This document shows positions 14,991 to 21,830 of a stretch of DNA of 21,830 nt, piece after piece. Location of the stretch: NCBI GenBank assembly GCA_963575745.1, contig CAUYUJ010000391.1:92501-114330 (forward strand), in the 5' to 3' direction. Both the position numbers and the translations under genes were made by a program. The stretch is from Prorocentrum cordatum (Eukaryota; Sar; Dinophyceae; Prorocentrales; Prorocentraceae). Under the pieces are notes generated by a model. It searched no databases and was not told where the DNA came from. It worked only from the letters and a program-made list of their open reading frames with translations. Position 1 is the first letter of the stretch, and each line of letters opens with the position of its first letter.

Positions 14991-16107
14991 CACACACTCG
15001 GAGGATGATCAGGCAGTCTCGCCCCGTCGTCCTCTCGATCCCCTACATCCTGTCTCGGGTGGCCCGTCTTTCCATTTTTGCACGGTTAACGCTTCGAGTT
15101 GGGGACGGGCCCTCGAATACGCAAAGGCCTCCAGGGCCCATGTTATTTTCGTCCAGGAGCACAAGTTGTTCCGACCAAAGATTTTAGAGGCCAAGACCAA
15201 GGCCCGCAAACTAGGTTGGAATAGTTTCTGGGCACCAGCCCTTGCCACCGAGGCAGGATTCGCCTCGGGGGGAGTAGCTATACTTTTTAGAAGTTATCTT
15301 GATGTGTGGCAAGAGTATGGCAAAGGTATTGTCGTCCCTGGTCGGGTCCTCCATGCCCTCTGTCGTACTCGCAGTTTTGGGTTGATTTTCCTCTACAGCA
15401 ATTACTGGCACTCCGCGGTCGGCCTTGGGAAGAAGAACCTGGACGTCTGTCGGGAGCTGGGACATCATATTCTTACACGAGGGCTGCCATTCGTGGCAGG
15501 CGGAGACTTCAATTTAACACCTGGTGAAGTCAACGTTGGACTGGAACCAGATCGTTTCGGTGGCGAGGCTGTTTTTGATCCATCTGTGCACACCTGCAGT
15601 GTTCAGGACACGCATAGGACTTTGGACTATTTCATTTTGAGCAAGCCGCTGGTGAAGGCCTGTTTATCAGTGGCGGCAGATCTCTCGAACGACGTGTATC
15701 CCCACAAGGCAGTGGATCTTCATCTCACCTCGGAAACGTTTTCCTTGAAAGTGAACAAACTTGCCAAGTTCGAGAGTCTGCCAGTTGCTCTTCCTTGTGG
15801 ACCATCGTTACCCCCACCTGATTATGCGGACCTCGAGCTGCAGATAAATCAGGCCCTGGATATTTTTCAAAGTGACGATGATATGTTTAGAGCCCCTACC
15901 CCCGCGGAAAAGCAGCCTCTGGAAAGCCGGCTTTCAGAGATCTATGACGAGTGGTGCACCAGGTCCTGGGGTGAGCTCAAGGATGTGTACCACCAACCCG
16001 CCACCTCGGGGCGTCAAGGGGGTTTGCCTTATGAAGTTCAGGAAGTTGATTTCCGTACCCCCTCATTACCAAAGAAAATCCTCGGCATTCTGAATCTAGG
16101 TGCATAG
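14690..16107 (+). CDS. LINE APE-type endonuclease domain
   Basis: The domain proper runs from about 15072 to 15760. Ordered motifs of the exonuclease-endonuclease-phosphatase fold are visible: CTVNASSW (Asn), VIFVQEHK (catalytic Glu in QEH), FASGGVAILFRS, LIFLYSNYW, FVAGGDFNLTPGE (Asp and Asn, GDFN at 15502-15513), TLDYFILSK, and the terminal DLHL, a weak form of the usual SDH (the His is kept). In LINEs this enzyme nicks the target so that the 3' OH primes reverse transcription. Downstream, residues EIYDEWCTRSWGEL lead toward the RT. The frame stops at TAG 16105-16107, but the true reading moves to the RT frame between 16050 and there. Confidence 0.85.
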
Positions 16108-18254
16108 GTTGGCTTGCCAGGCGTCTGCAGGAGTTGAAGTCCCTTCTGTCCAATCCTGAGCGCAGGTACCTTCGTGGTACGTATGATCTGCTGCGTCACA
16201 CTCGCAATGTCAAGAAGCGGGGTGGACCCTTCGCTAGGTTCTGGCCTGCTGGCAGAGCCTTCGCCCACGAGTTTGCGCAGCAGGCGTTAGGACCTCTCCT
16301 CGATTCGTATTGGGGTGGGGACGAAGGGACTTGGGACATGGAAGGTTTGGATTCATGCATCACCCATCTCTTTGAGTTGGAGAATGAATGTTTCAAGAAA
16401 GAGAGGGTGCGCCAAAATGAAGGGTGGTCTAAATGGTGCGAGGAAGCTTTGAGTGGTGGCGCATCCCGCGCCCACCAGTTTTCTAGGCTTGCCCAGGAGT
16501 ACAAGGATGACGTCGTCACTGAGGCTGACGGCACTGTCTCGGCGTCTTTCTTCAGCAGATTTTCTCACCAGATCACCACCTGGAAAGAGGCGTGGGGGGT
16601 CGGCCGTGAGGCCCCCCTCTCCCTGGAAGGTGAAGATTTGATTTTCGTCCCTGCGGGCCCAGGAGTGGAAGAGCTCAGAAGCTTATCGATGAGTTTCAAA
16701 ACGGCGACCATCTCCATAGATGGATTCCACCCACGTCATTTCGGTGTCCTTGGAGACGGGGCCCTTAGGGTGCTCTCGGGGGTGTTCACGGCCATGAATG
16801 TCATTGGGAATGCCCCTTTGTCGCTTCGACAGTTGATTGTGGCGTTGCATCGGAAACCCCTCGAAGGGCGTAGACCAATTGGCTTTTACCAGTCGGCGAC
16901 TCGGCTGTATTCTAAGAGCATGGCCAATGCCTGCAGGAGGTGGGAATCTCGGTGTGCTGCCAGCCCCTTTTTCAATATGGCCCCACATAGGTCTACGACA
17001 GATGCGGTCTGGCGCCAGGCGGTGAGGAATGATCTTCACCACAATCAAGGCAAATTCATTGGGGTCCTTCTTGCGGACCTCAAACAGTGCTATGGACACG
17101 TTCCACACACCCTTTGGTGGGGGGAGGCCCAGCAGTGCAATTTCCCTGCTCACGTGGTTCGGTTTACTTTGGCCAGCTACCGTTGGCCTCGTCGCCTGAT
17201 GATGGACCCGGCTCTTAGTGACCCCTTGGATCCTACTCGAGGGATTGTGGCTGGGCCCCCCACTGCCACGTACGAAATCAAAGGTTTTATGTTGCCATCG
17301 ACGCGAGAAGTAGCCTTAGGTGAGGATGGGGACCTCACGATTCACATTGACGACATCACGACCTCGGTGGCCATGCCGTCGGTCATGTCATGTTTGAATG
17401 CCTTGGCTCAGCTCGCTGGACAGATATTCGATATTATGACCAACAAGTTAGAGCTTCCTATTGCCCTCAAGAAAATGCAGTTCACCAGCAACTCCAGCGA
17501 GGTGGCCAGGCAGGCTCCTGTGGTGCTAGGAAAGTATGGACAGACAATTGCTGGCCATGTTACCAACCTTGGGGTCGATGTTACCCTCGGGCGGTGTCCC
17601 TCGGCTCCTGGGGCCAGGGCCAAATCCAAGGCCCGTTGGAAGGCTGGCCTCCAGAGGCTGCCCATGATCAAAAAGATGCGTGGGACCACGGCCAGCAAGG
17701 GAAAGATTTTTGTCTGCGGCGTCAAGCCGAGCCTTACATATGGAGATGAGATCCAGGGGCGCCCGCCCAGTGAGATCCGTGCCCTTCGCCTTCTGACGGC
17801 AAAGAGCACGGGTTTATGGGGGGCGGGGGCCAACATCGATCTCTGTTGGTGCCTCGCGCCAGACAAAGATCCGATTTTTCATGCTGCTGCCACCCTCCGC
17901 AGGTACAGTGCTGAGTGGTGGACATGTACGGATGCCCAGTTGTGTGCTAAAGACAATCTGTCGGCTAGAGAGCTCAAGGAAGCTCACACCCTGGCCAAAG
18001 AAAAGTTCGATAAAGTCACCCCTGGACCGTGGCATCGTGTGGCGGCTAGCCCGATTCATGCTATGTTTTTCTGGTGCAAGATTGCGGGGTGGGAGTTCGT
18101 TGACCCTGCTCACGTCAAAACGAGGGGTGGAAGGATTTGCAACCTCACCTTAGCCCCCCCCCGCGCAGCTCCAGAAAATGTTTGGTCAGGACCTCCAGCA
18201 GCATCAGCTGCATCGGGTTGTCGTCGCCAAGTTAGAAGGTGTGGGTTCGAGTAG
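16050..18254 (+). CDS. LINE reverse transcriptase
   Basis: The frame is open from 16050. Meaningful sequence begins by about 16101 (CIGWLARRLQELKSLLSNPE), so no own start codon is proposed. Counting from 16134: fingers near residue 195 (SIDGFHPRHFG), a conserved block at 248-262 (PIGFYQSATRLYSKS), motif A at 312-323 (LLADLKQCYGHV, catalytic Asp at 17076-17078), motif B at 368-380 (TRGIVAGPPTATY), motif C HIDD at 404-407 (17343-17354) with His for the usual Tyr or Phe, and thumb start NLGVDVTLG at 478. All three catalytic Asp are kept. The polymerase copies LINE RNA at the nick. The reading stays good to GGRICNLTLAP (about 18158), then shifts at a C run; the final ~30 residues are spurious. 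Confidence 0.92.
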   Translation, partial: FPYPLITKENPRHSESRCIGWLARRLQELKSLLSNPERRYLRGTYDLLRHTRNVKKRGGPFARFWPAGRAFAHEFAQQALGPLLDSYWGGDEGTWDMEGLDSCITHLFELENECFKKERVRQNEGWSKWCEEALSGGASRAHQFSRLAQEYKDDVVTEADGTVSASFFSRFSHQITTWKEAWGVGREAPLSLEGEDLIFVPAGPGVEELRSLSMSFKTATISIDGFHPRHFGVLGDGALRVLSGVFTAMNVIGNAPLSLRQLIVALHRKPLEGRRPIGFYQSATRLYSKSMANACRRWESRCAASPFFNMAPHRSTTDAVWRQAVRNDLHHNQGKFIGVLLADLKQCYGHVPHTLWWGEAQQCNFPAHVVRFTLASYRWPRRLMMDPALSDPLDPTRGIVAGPPTATYEIKGFMLPSTREVALGEDGDLTIHIDDITTSVAMPSVMSCLNALAQLAGQIFDIMTNKLELPIALKKMQFTSNSSEVARQAPVVLGKYGQTIAGHVTNLGVDVTLGRCPSAPGARAKSKARWKAGLQRLPMIKKMRGTTASKGKIFVCGVKPSLTYGDEIQGRPPSEIRALRLLTAKSTGLWGAGANIDLCWCLAPDKDPIFHAAATLRRYSAEWWTCTDAQLCAKDNLSARELKEAHTLAKEKFDKVTPGPWHRVAASPIHAMFFWCKIAGWEFVDPAHVKTRGGRICNLTLAPPRAAPENVWSGPPAASAASGCRRQVRRCGFE

Positions 18255-19725
18255 AGCTGACCAGATCCGTTCTAGAGGTCTTTGGACCCATCCTGTCAGC
18301 AGAGCGTGGAGCTCGAAGAAGCATTCTAGTTTTGCCAAGCAGATGCTGCGCCAGGTTTTTACGGGGTGCTACTGCACTGGCACCGTCTTGCATCAAAGAG
18401 GGTATCAGGTGTCTCCTAAGTGCCAGCACTGTGGTGCACCAGACACCACCTTTCACCGTGTTTGGGAGTGCCCGTTTGGGGAGGAACGTCGTCACGAGCT
18501 GGATCCTGAGCTTGTTGCCAGTGCCCTTGAGGCGGGCCCTGCGGACCCCCTCTTCAGTTGTCTCTGGACCCCTGTGCCCCCCATCACCAACCCCCCCCCC
18601 GAAGATGACAAGATAAAATACCTCGATCGAGGGGGGGAAATGGATAAATTTGTTTATTCTACCCCTGGGATGGAAATCTCTATCGATGGTTCGGTTGTCC
18701 ACCCCACCGCCCCCCTTCTCGCGAGGGGGGGATGGTGCGCTGCCGAAGTTACCGAAAATGGAGATCTCCTTAGGGCCATTCGAGGAGTTTTACCAGCCTA
18801 TGTGCCGTGCAATGCCAACCTTGCTGAGCGCCACGGCCTACTGCATGCTTGTGCCCATCTGCATGTGGATGCGGACGAGGAGCCGGCAAATTTTTACCGG
18901 GACTGTGGTGCCGTTGCGTTTGGAGCCTTATCTGCGGTACGGTCTCGTGATGGTAGGAAAGTCCAGTCAGGGCACTGGAGACAGGTCAACCATCTCACGG
19001 GTATGAAGGGCTGGCGTATTCACAAAATCAAGGCTCATCAAGACCAATCTCGAGGAGACAGGACGATGGAGGAGCATAGGAGGGTTCTCGGTAACTGCTG
19101 GGCCGATACTCTTGCCAAAGAAATTGCCACCCGTCAGGTCTCACCCGAGGGTGTCAAAGTTGTCGAAGCTGGGTACAAACTCTGGCTTGACGTTTTTTCC
19201 GCTTTCGCCGATCTTTTGGAACCCTGGGGCCGTGCCCGTGATGTTTTCGGCGAGCTGGAAAGGGTTCCCAGGGCCCCTCAGCGGAAGTTGGCCCGTGGGA
19301 TCCACGGACCTCACAATTTCGTCTGGGGCCTGAATTCCTGGCAGTGTGTTGACTGTGGTAGATCCACGGACCAGCCGTGGAAATGTCGCAGAGGGCCGTG
19401 CACACCTTTGCCTCGTTCCTTAGCTGCCGTGCTGCGCCCTACTGTCCCTGCGGTCCCAGCCCACGACCTGTGGGCAGGAAGGATTTGTGTCACTGGTGCG
19501 GCAGTTGTCTACTGTAACCGTTGTGGGTCATACACCACTGGCAGGGCTGCGCACCTCGTGGAACCGTGTACGACCCACAAGGTTGCCCAGCTACGCATGC
19601 TCAGGAATGGAGTTCTGCCCTATCCCAAGGGATGCCGCTTTTCGAAACCTTGGAGGGTGGTCGAACAGTCGCCAAGGGAGCTTCTGTATGGGCCGAACGC
19701 TCCTGGGGATCTCTGTGTCATTTAA
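18154..19725 (+). CDS. LINE CCHC knuckle, RNase H and C-terminal Cys clusters
   Basis: Continues the RT in the +1 frame after the C run. Numbered from the ATG at 18178: a zinc knuckle at 82-98 (CQHCGAPDTTFHRVWEC), the classic LINE motif between RT and RNase H. The RNase H domain runs from ~166 to 316: EISIDGS (Asp170), NLAERHGLLHA (Glu217), FYRDCG (Asp242), KIKAHQDQ (His287) and NCWADTLAKE (Asp310). All the usual catalytic residues are present. A tail has two further Cys clusters, WQCVDCG/WKCRRGPC (390-408) and YCNRCGSY/VEPC (446-464). Stop at 19723-19725. Its job is RNA removal after first-strand synthesis; the tail may bind RNA (inferred). One extra C in the nine-C run (18154-18162) accounts for the frame change. 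Confidence 0.88.
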   Translation, partial: PPPAQLQKMFGQDLQQHQLHRVVVAKLEGVGSSRADQIRSRGLWTHPVSRAWSSKKHSSFAKQMLRQVFTGCYCTGTVLHQRGYQVSPKCQHCGAPDTTFHRVWECPFGEERRHELDPELVASALEAGPADPLFSCLWTPVPPITNPPPEDDKIKYLDRGGEMDKFVYSTPGMEISIDGSVVHPTAPLLARGGWCAAEVTENGDLLRAIRGVLPAYVPCNANLAERHGLLHACAHLHVDADEEPANFYRDCGAVAFGALSAVRSRDGRKVQSGHWRQVNHLTGMKGWRIHKIKAHQDQSRGDRTMEEHRRVLGNCWADTLAKEIATRQVSPEGVKVVEAGYKLWLDVFSAFADLLEPWGRARDVFGELERVPRAPQRKLARGIHGPHNFVWGLNSWQCVDCGRSTDQPWKCRRGPCTPLPRSLAAVLRPTVPAVPAHDLWAGRICVTGAAVVYCNRCGSYTTGRAAHLVEPCTTHKVAQLRMLRNGVLPYPKGCRFSKPWRVVEQSPRELLYGPNAPGDLCVI

Positions 19726-19864
19726 TTCCCACTCGGGTCGAGCACCCTGCCTTGGGTTCTCGGGTGCTCCCGCGGGTGGCTTTCATATTATTTTCCTTTC
19801 CCACTTGTGTGGGCAAGAGCTCCGATCTGTGATTGGTGACTCTTGATCTGCCCTGTATGTATGT
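19726..19864 (+). other. LINE 3' untranslated region with TGTA-repeat end
   Basis: 139 bases from the stop codon to the right target-site duplication. It contains a short hairpin-like GGGTCGAGCACCC segment (19736-19748) and a CCCACTTGTGTGGG inverted repeat (19800-19813), and ends TGTATGTATGT (19854-19864). There is no poly(A), so the RT probably recognises this structured 3' end or slips on the tetranucleotide. Confidence 0.6.
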
Positions 19865-21287
19865 AGAGCACCTGGTCCTGCGTGCTCAGCAGCACGCCGC
19901 TGTCCTGCATCGCACTCACATGGAGGCGGCCCAGGTCCTGCGCCGCCGCAGTGCACGCGCGGAGGTGCGCCTGACCGGGCAGGCCCGAATCTCGCGACGT
20001 GCCCAAGCATTTGTACTCTGGGACAAATCATACTGGGCCGCACGACCTGGTGTCTCTGGGGCCCTGCGCCAGTGCCGCCGTCTTGGTGGGCCCGAAGCGC
20101 AGACGCGCGCGGTGCATCTGCGCAGCTGCCTCGACTGCCGCGACGAGCTGGCCGCGCTGGCCTCTAGACGACGCTGGTGCCCGGACGTCGTCGACAAACG
20201 CCAGGAAACCCACGCGTATCGTTGCTGTGGCATCCAACAGGTCAAGCCGGACTGCATCTGATGACGTCCCCGCCACTACCTCGTCCCAGTCTGCTCCTGC
20301 CTCGCGAACCACCAGCCATTGGGCCACCTCATCCTCGTCCAGCTTCTCCACGTCCGTGTAGTCCCAGCCCCAGTGGAAAGCCCAGAGAGCCTCTGGGCAT
20401 GGGTCGATGCCGAGGCCGACTGCAGGGTTCGAACCCGCCAGGTCCAGCTTGGCCGCACTGCCGAGGCAAAACAGGGGCGGGCTCAAGGCCCAGCTCACCA
20501 GCATGCCCGCATGTGGACGGATCCTCCGCGAGCAGTGCCCGTGCGCCACCACCACCACCACCATCACCACCACTGTCGTGCCCTCCATCATGGAGTCGAG
20601 GAGGAGCCAGGCCTTGCCGCGCACGCGCGCCCGCTCTTTGACCGCCACCATGGCCGCCCGCCGGTCCTGCAAGTCGAATGCCTCGGCCTCATCGGCGAAC
20701 AGCTCCACATGCGGTCGCTCATGTGCCGCGCACTCCGCGTGGCACTCCAGGTGGAGCAGCCCCGCGGCCACGCAGTCGCTTCCTGACTCTTGCTCGTCGG
20801 GCAGAGCCGCTCGGATGGCGCACTTATAGCGCTGCGCCCAGAGCTCTTGCAGGACACGGCCCTCGGCCGAAATCAGGGCCAGAACTCGGAAGCCTTCATA
20901 CTCGTGCCGGCCCCTGTTCTCCTTGGCCACGTGGTAGCTGTCCTGGTCGACCAGGCGCTGGCCGCGGTGCCCAACCGCAGCGCTAGCGACGCCATTCGCC
21001 TCAGTGTCTGCGTCCACTGCGACGTGGCCGCTGAGGACTGCTGCGTATGGGAGCCCCCGGCACCAGGCATCCACTCTGCTGCGGCGCATCCCTGCCCCTG
21101 CCTCAAGCTCCTCCAGCGTGAATTCCTCCGCGGGGACCCATCGCCTCATGTCCTGCTGCGCTTCTGAGCGGATCCTGGTCACTGCGGCGGTGAGAGCTGC
21201 GTGGTGCTGTTCGTCCCACTGTTCTGTCCACGGCGGATCATCCCGGCGGAGGATGTACTTGGCCGCCCCTTCTAATACCTCGCCCAA
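19788..21287 (-). pseudogene. Reverse transcriptase of the second LINE lineage, in-frame TGA
   Basis: One frame spans 21287-19788 apart from a TGA at 20030-20028. Residues ~55-63 (EEFTLEELE) and ~136-154 (VLALISAEGRVLQELWAQR) fit RT fingers. Motif A is at 197-206 (LFADEAEAFD, Asp199), a motif B-like GMLVSWALSPPLFCLG at 261-276, motif C FVDD at 364-367 (20198-20187), and RLRFGPTKTAALAQG at 396-409. After the TGA the same frame continues with FVPEYKCLGTSRDSG and a thumb helix up to the 19876 duplication; beyond that, to 19788, it reads the inserted LINE and is spurious. The spacing from motif B to C is about 90 residues, longer than in most LINE RTs. Catalytic Asp residues are intact. A CGA-to-TGA change would explain the stop. 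Confidence 0.75.
19865..19876. repeat. Right target-site duplication, AGAGCACCTGGT
   Basis: Identical to 13506-13517. It interrupts the RT thumb reading of the minus-strand LINE (its complement encodes part of QDQVL), which places the insertion inside that older element. Confidence 0.75.
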
Positions 21288-21596
21288 CGAGTTGGCGGCC
21301 AGGGTTCTGTGGGTCGTTCATGGCCAGCGGGAGCCCCAGGCGGGGTCCAGCGATGAGCCGGCGCAACACGCCCGCCGCCGCCTGCGGGTTCGTCGCAAAT
21401 AGGCGCCGGAGCTTCTCCTCCCATGTCCGCCGTGCAGTTGCCCGAGCGTCGCTCCTCGCCTGCTTCAGGGCTGCGCGCGCCCGCTGCACCTGCTCTTCCG
21501 CCTCCGCCGCCGTGGCGCAGCTGCGCGCCGATGTCGCCCGCCTCCGCGCCGCTGCCGTCAGCGACTGGAATGCTGCCGCTTCGTCGCTGGGGACCT
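21238..21596 (-). pseudogene. Linker upstream of the second-lineage RT
   Basis: Open from just after a TAG (21597-21595 region). It reads VPSDEAAAFQSLTAAARRRA, then QRARAALKQARSDARATARR, then TWEEKLRRLFATNPQAAAGV and LRRLIAG. The basic helical segment followed by a W-EKL...NP-AA-LRRL block is typical of the region between endonuclease and RT in LINEs. About 21300-21320 the sensible reading moves to the RT frame (LAANSLGEVLEG). No endonuclease was recognised further upstream. Confidence 0.5.
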
Positions 21597-21830
21597 ACCT
21601 GCGGGGCCGCGGGGCTGCCCGTCCCGCGACCCGGCCCAGGCCAGCCGCGAAGGCCGAAGGGGACACTGTCACGCGCCAGGCGCAGGCCGCATCGGCAACT
21701 GCCTTCGCCTCCTCCTCCTCCTCCTCCTCCTCCTCCTCCTCCTCCTCCTCCTGTTCCTCCTCCTCCTCCGCCATCCCCTTCTCCTCCCCCTCTCTCCAGG
21801 TCCCTCTTCCCCTCATTCATCTCATATATT
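21597..21830. repeat. Window end with CTC/GGA microsatellite (21706-21770)
   Basis: The plus strand has (CTC)n with CTG interruptions, continuing less regularly to about 21800. Minus frames read poly-Glu or poly-Gly and are not called genes. An AG-GTAGGT motif at about 21603-21595 (minus) resembles a 5' splice site but cannot be confirmed. Confidence 0.8.

Larger units (their letters stand above)
13518..19864 (+). mobile_element. Nearly full-length spliced-leader-tagged LINE (APE-RT-RNase H)
   Basis: The element is about 6.35 kb and flanked by a 12-bp direct repeat. Order: DinoSL plus relict SL, 5' UTR, zinc finger, coiled coil, APE endonuclease, RT, CCHC knuckle, RNase H, two C-terminal Cys clusters, and a 3' UTR ending TGTATGTATGT with no poly(A). 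About four frame changes interrupt one long reading (zinc-finger frame to coiled-coil frame near 14350, then to the endonuclease frame between ~14660 and 14990, to the RT frame at 16050-16107, to the RNase H frame at a nine-C run at 18154-18162). Either the copy decayed recently or some breaks are assembly errors. Catalytic residues of all three enzymes remain. Confidence 0.88.
19865..21596 (-). mobile_element. Minus-strand LINE fragment of a second lineage, interrupted by the plus-strand LINE
   Basis: Contains the RT linker (21596-21300), RT fingers and palm (21287-20031), and thumb (20027-19865). Its palm motifs (ADEAEAFD, ALSPPLFCL, FVDD) differ from those of the plus-strand LINE (ADLKQCYGH, HIDD), so it belongs to another lineage. 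The 3' part is separated by the insertion at 19864/19865. Its 5' part is not recognised; a GGA repeat lies upstream. Confidence 0.75.

Noticed and set aside
16050-18254. Retron or diversity-generating retroelement RT
   Set aside because: The RT is fused to an APE endonuclease, LINE CCHC knuckle and RNase H, with SL and target duplication, which identifies a eukaryotic LINE. No msr/msd or template/variable repeat was seen.
13558-19864. LTR retrotransposon
   Set aside because: No long terminal repeats, protease or integrase; the domain order and ends fit a non-LTR element.
20177-20829. Plus-strand Pro/Ser/His-rich frames
   Set aside because: Antisense to the second-lineage RT; no domain and a run of His/Thr from a CAC repeat.

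Overview
The window reads as nuclear DNA of a dinoflagellate. The decisive evidence is two copies of the dinoflagellate trans-splicing spliced leader (DinoSL). One is an exact 22-nt copy at 13521-13542 (+); the other has a single mismatch at 2894-2873 (-). Each is followed directly by a 15-nt relict leader. High GC, abundant micro- and minisatellites, and LINE-type retrotransposons with APE endonuclease, reverse transcriptase (RT) and RNase H also fit. There is no bacterial gene organisation, and most long open frames are low-complexity or repeat artefacts.

Layout: 1-2894 (-) is a decayed LINE entering the window at its RNase H. Its RT has lost key residues, it seems to lack the endonuclease, and its 5' end carries a RanBP2-type zinc finger, a coiled coil and the SL plus relict SL. 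From 2899 to 7360 the DNA is intergenic and repetitive: TG and GTGAAT microsatellites, a foldback element, degenerate tandem repeats, an inverted minisatellite, a 200-nt purine tract and a duplicated ~145-bp unit. 7261-9030 (-) holds one possible host exon, a long Ala/Glu/Lys-rich coiled-coil protein with a splice-acceptor-like 5' edge. 9034-13270 is mostly repeats, including GTC/GCC repeats, a CCAAGAGG-type minisatellite, two CATA/CATG microsatellites, a hairpin and a tandem repeat with a period of exactly 342 bp.

The best-preserved unit is a plus-strand LINE at 13518-19864. In order it has SL + relict SL, a short 5' UTR, a RanBP2-like zinc finger, coiled coil, APE endonuclease, RT, LINE CCHC knuckle, RNase H, two C-terminal Cys clusters and a 3' UTR ending in TGTA repeats. 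About four frame breaks interrupt it. A 12-bp direct repeat (13506-13517 and 19865-19876) looks like its target-site duplication. It appears to have landed inside the RT thumb of a third, minus-strand LINE of a different lineage (21596-19865, with possible continuation below 13517). That element keeps its RT catalytic aspartates but has an in-frame TGA.

The main story is retrotransposons whose mRNAs were capped by the host spliced leader and then copied back into DNA, with evidence for at least two cycles, nested in one another. All assignments come from reading motifs by eye; no database search was run.
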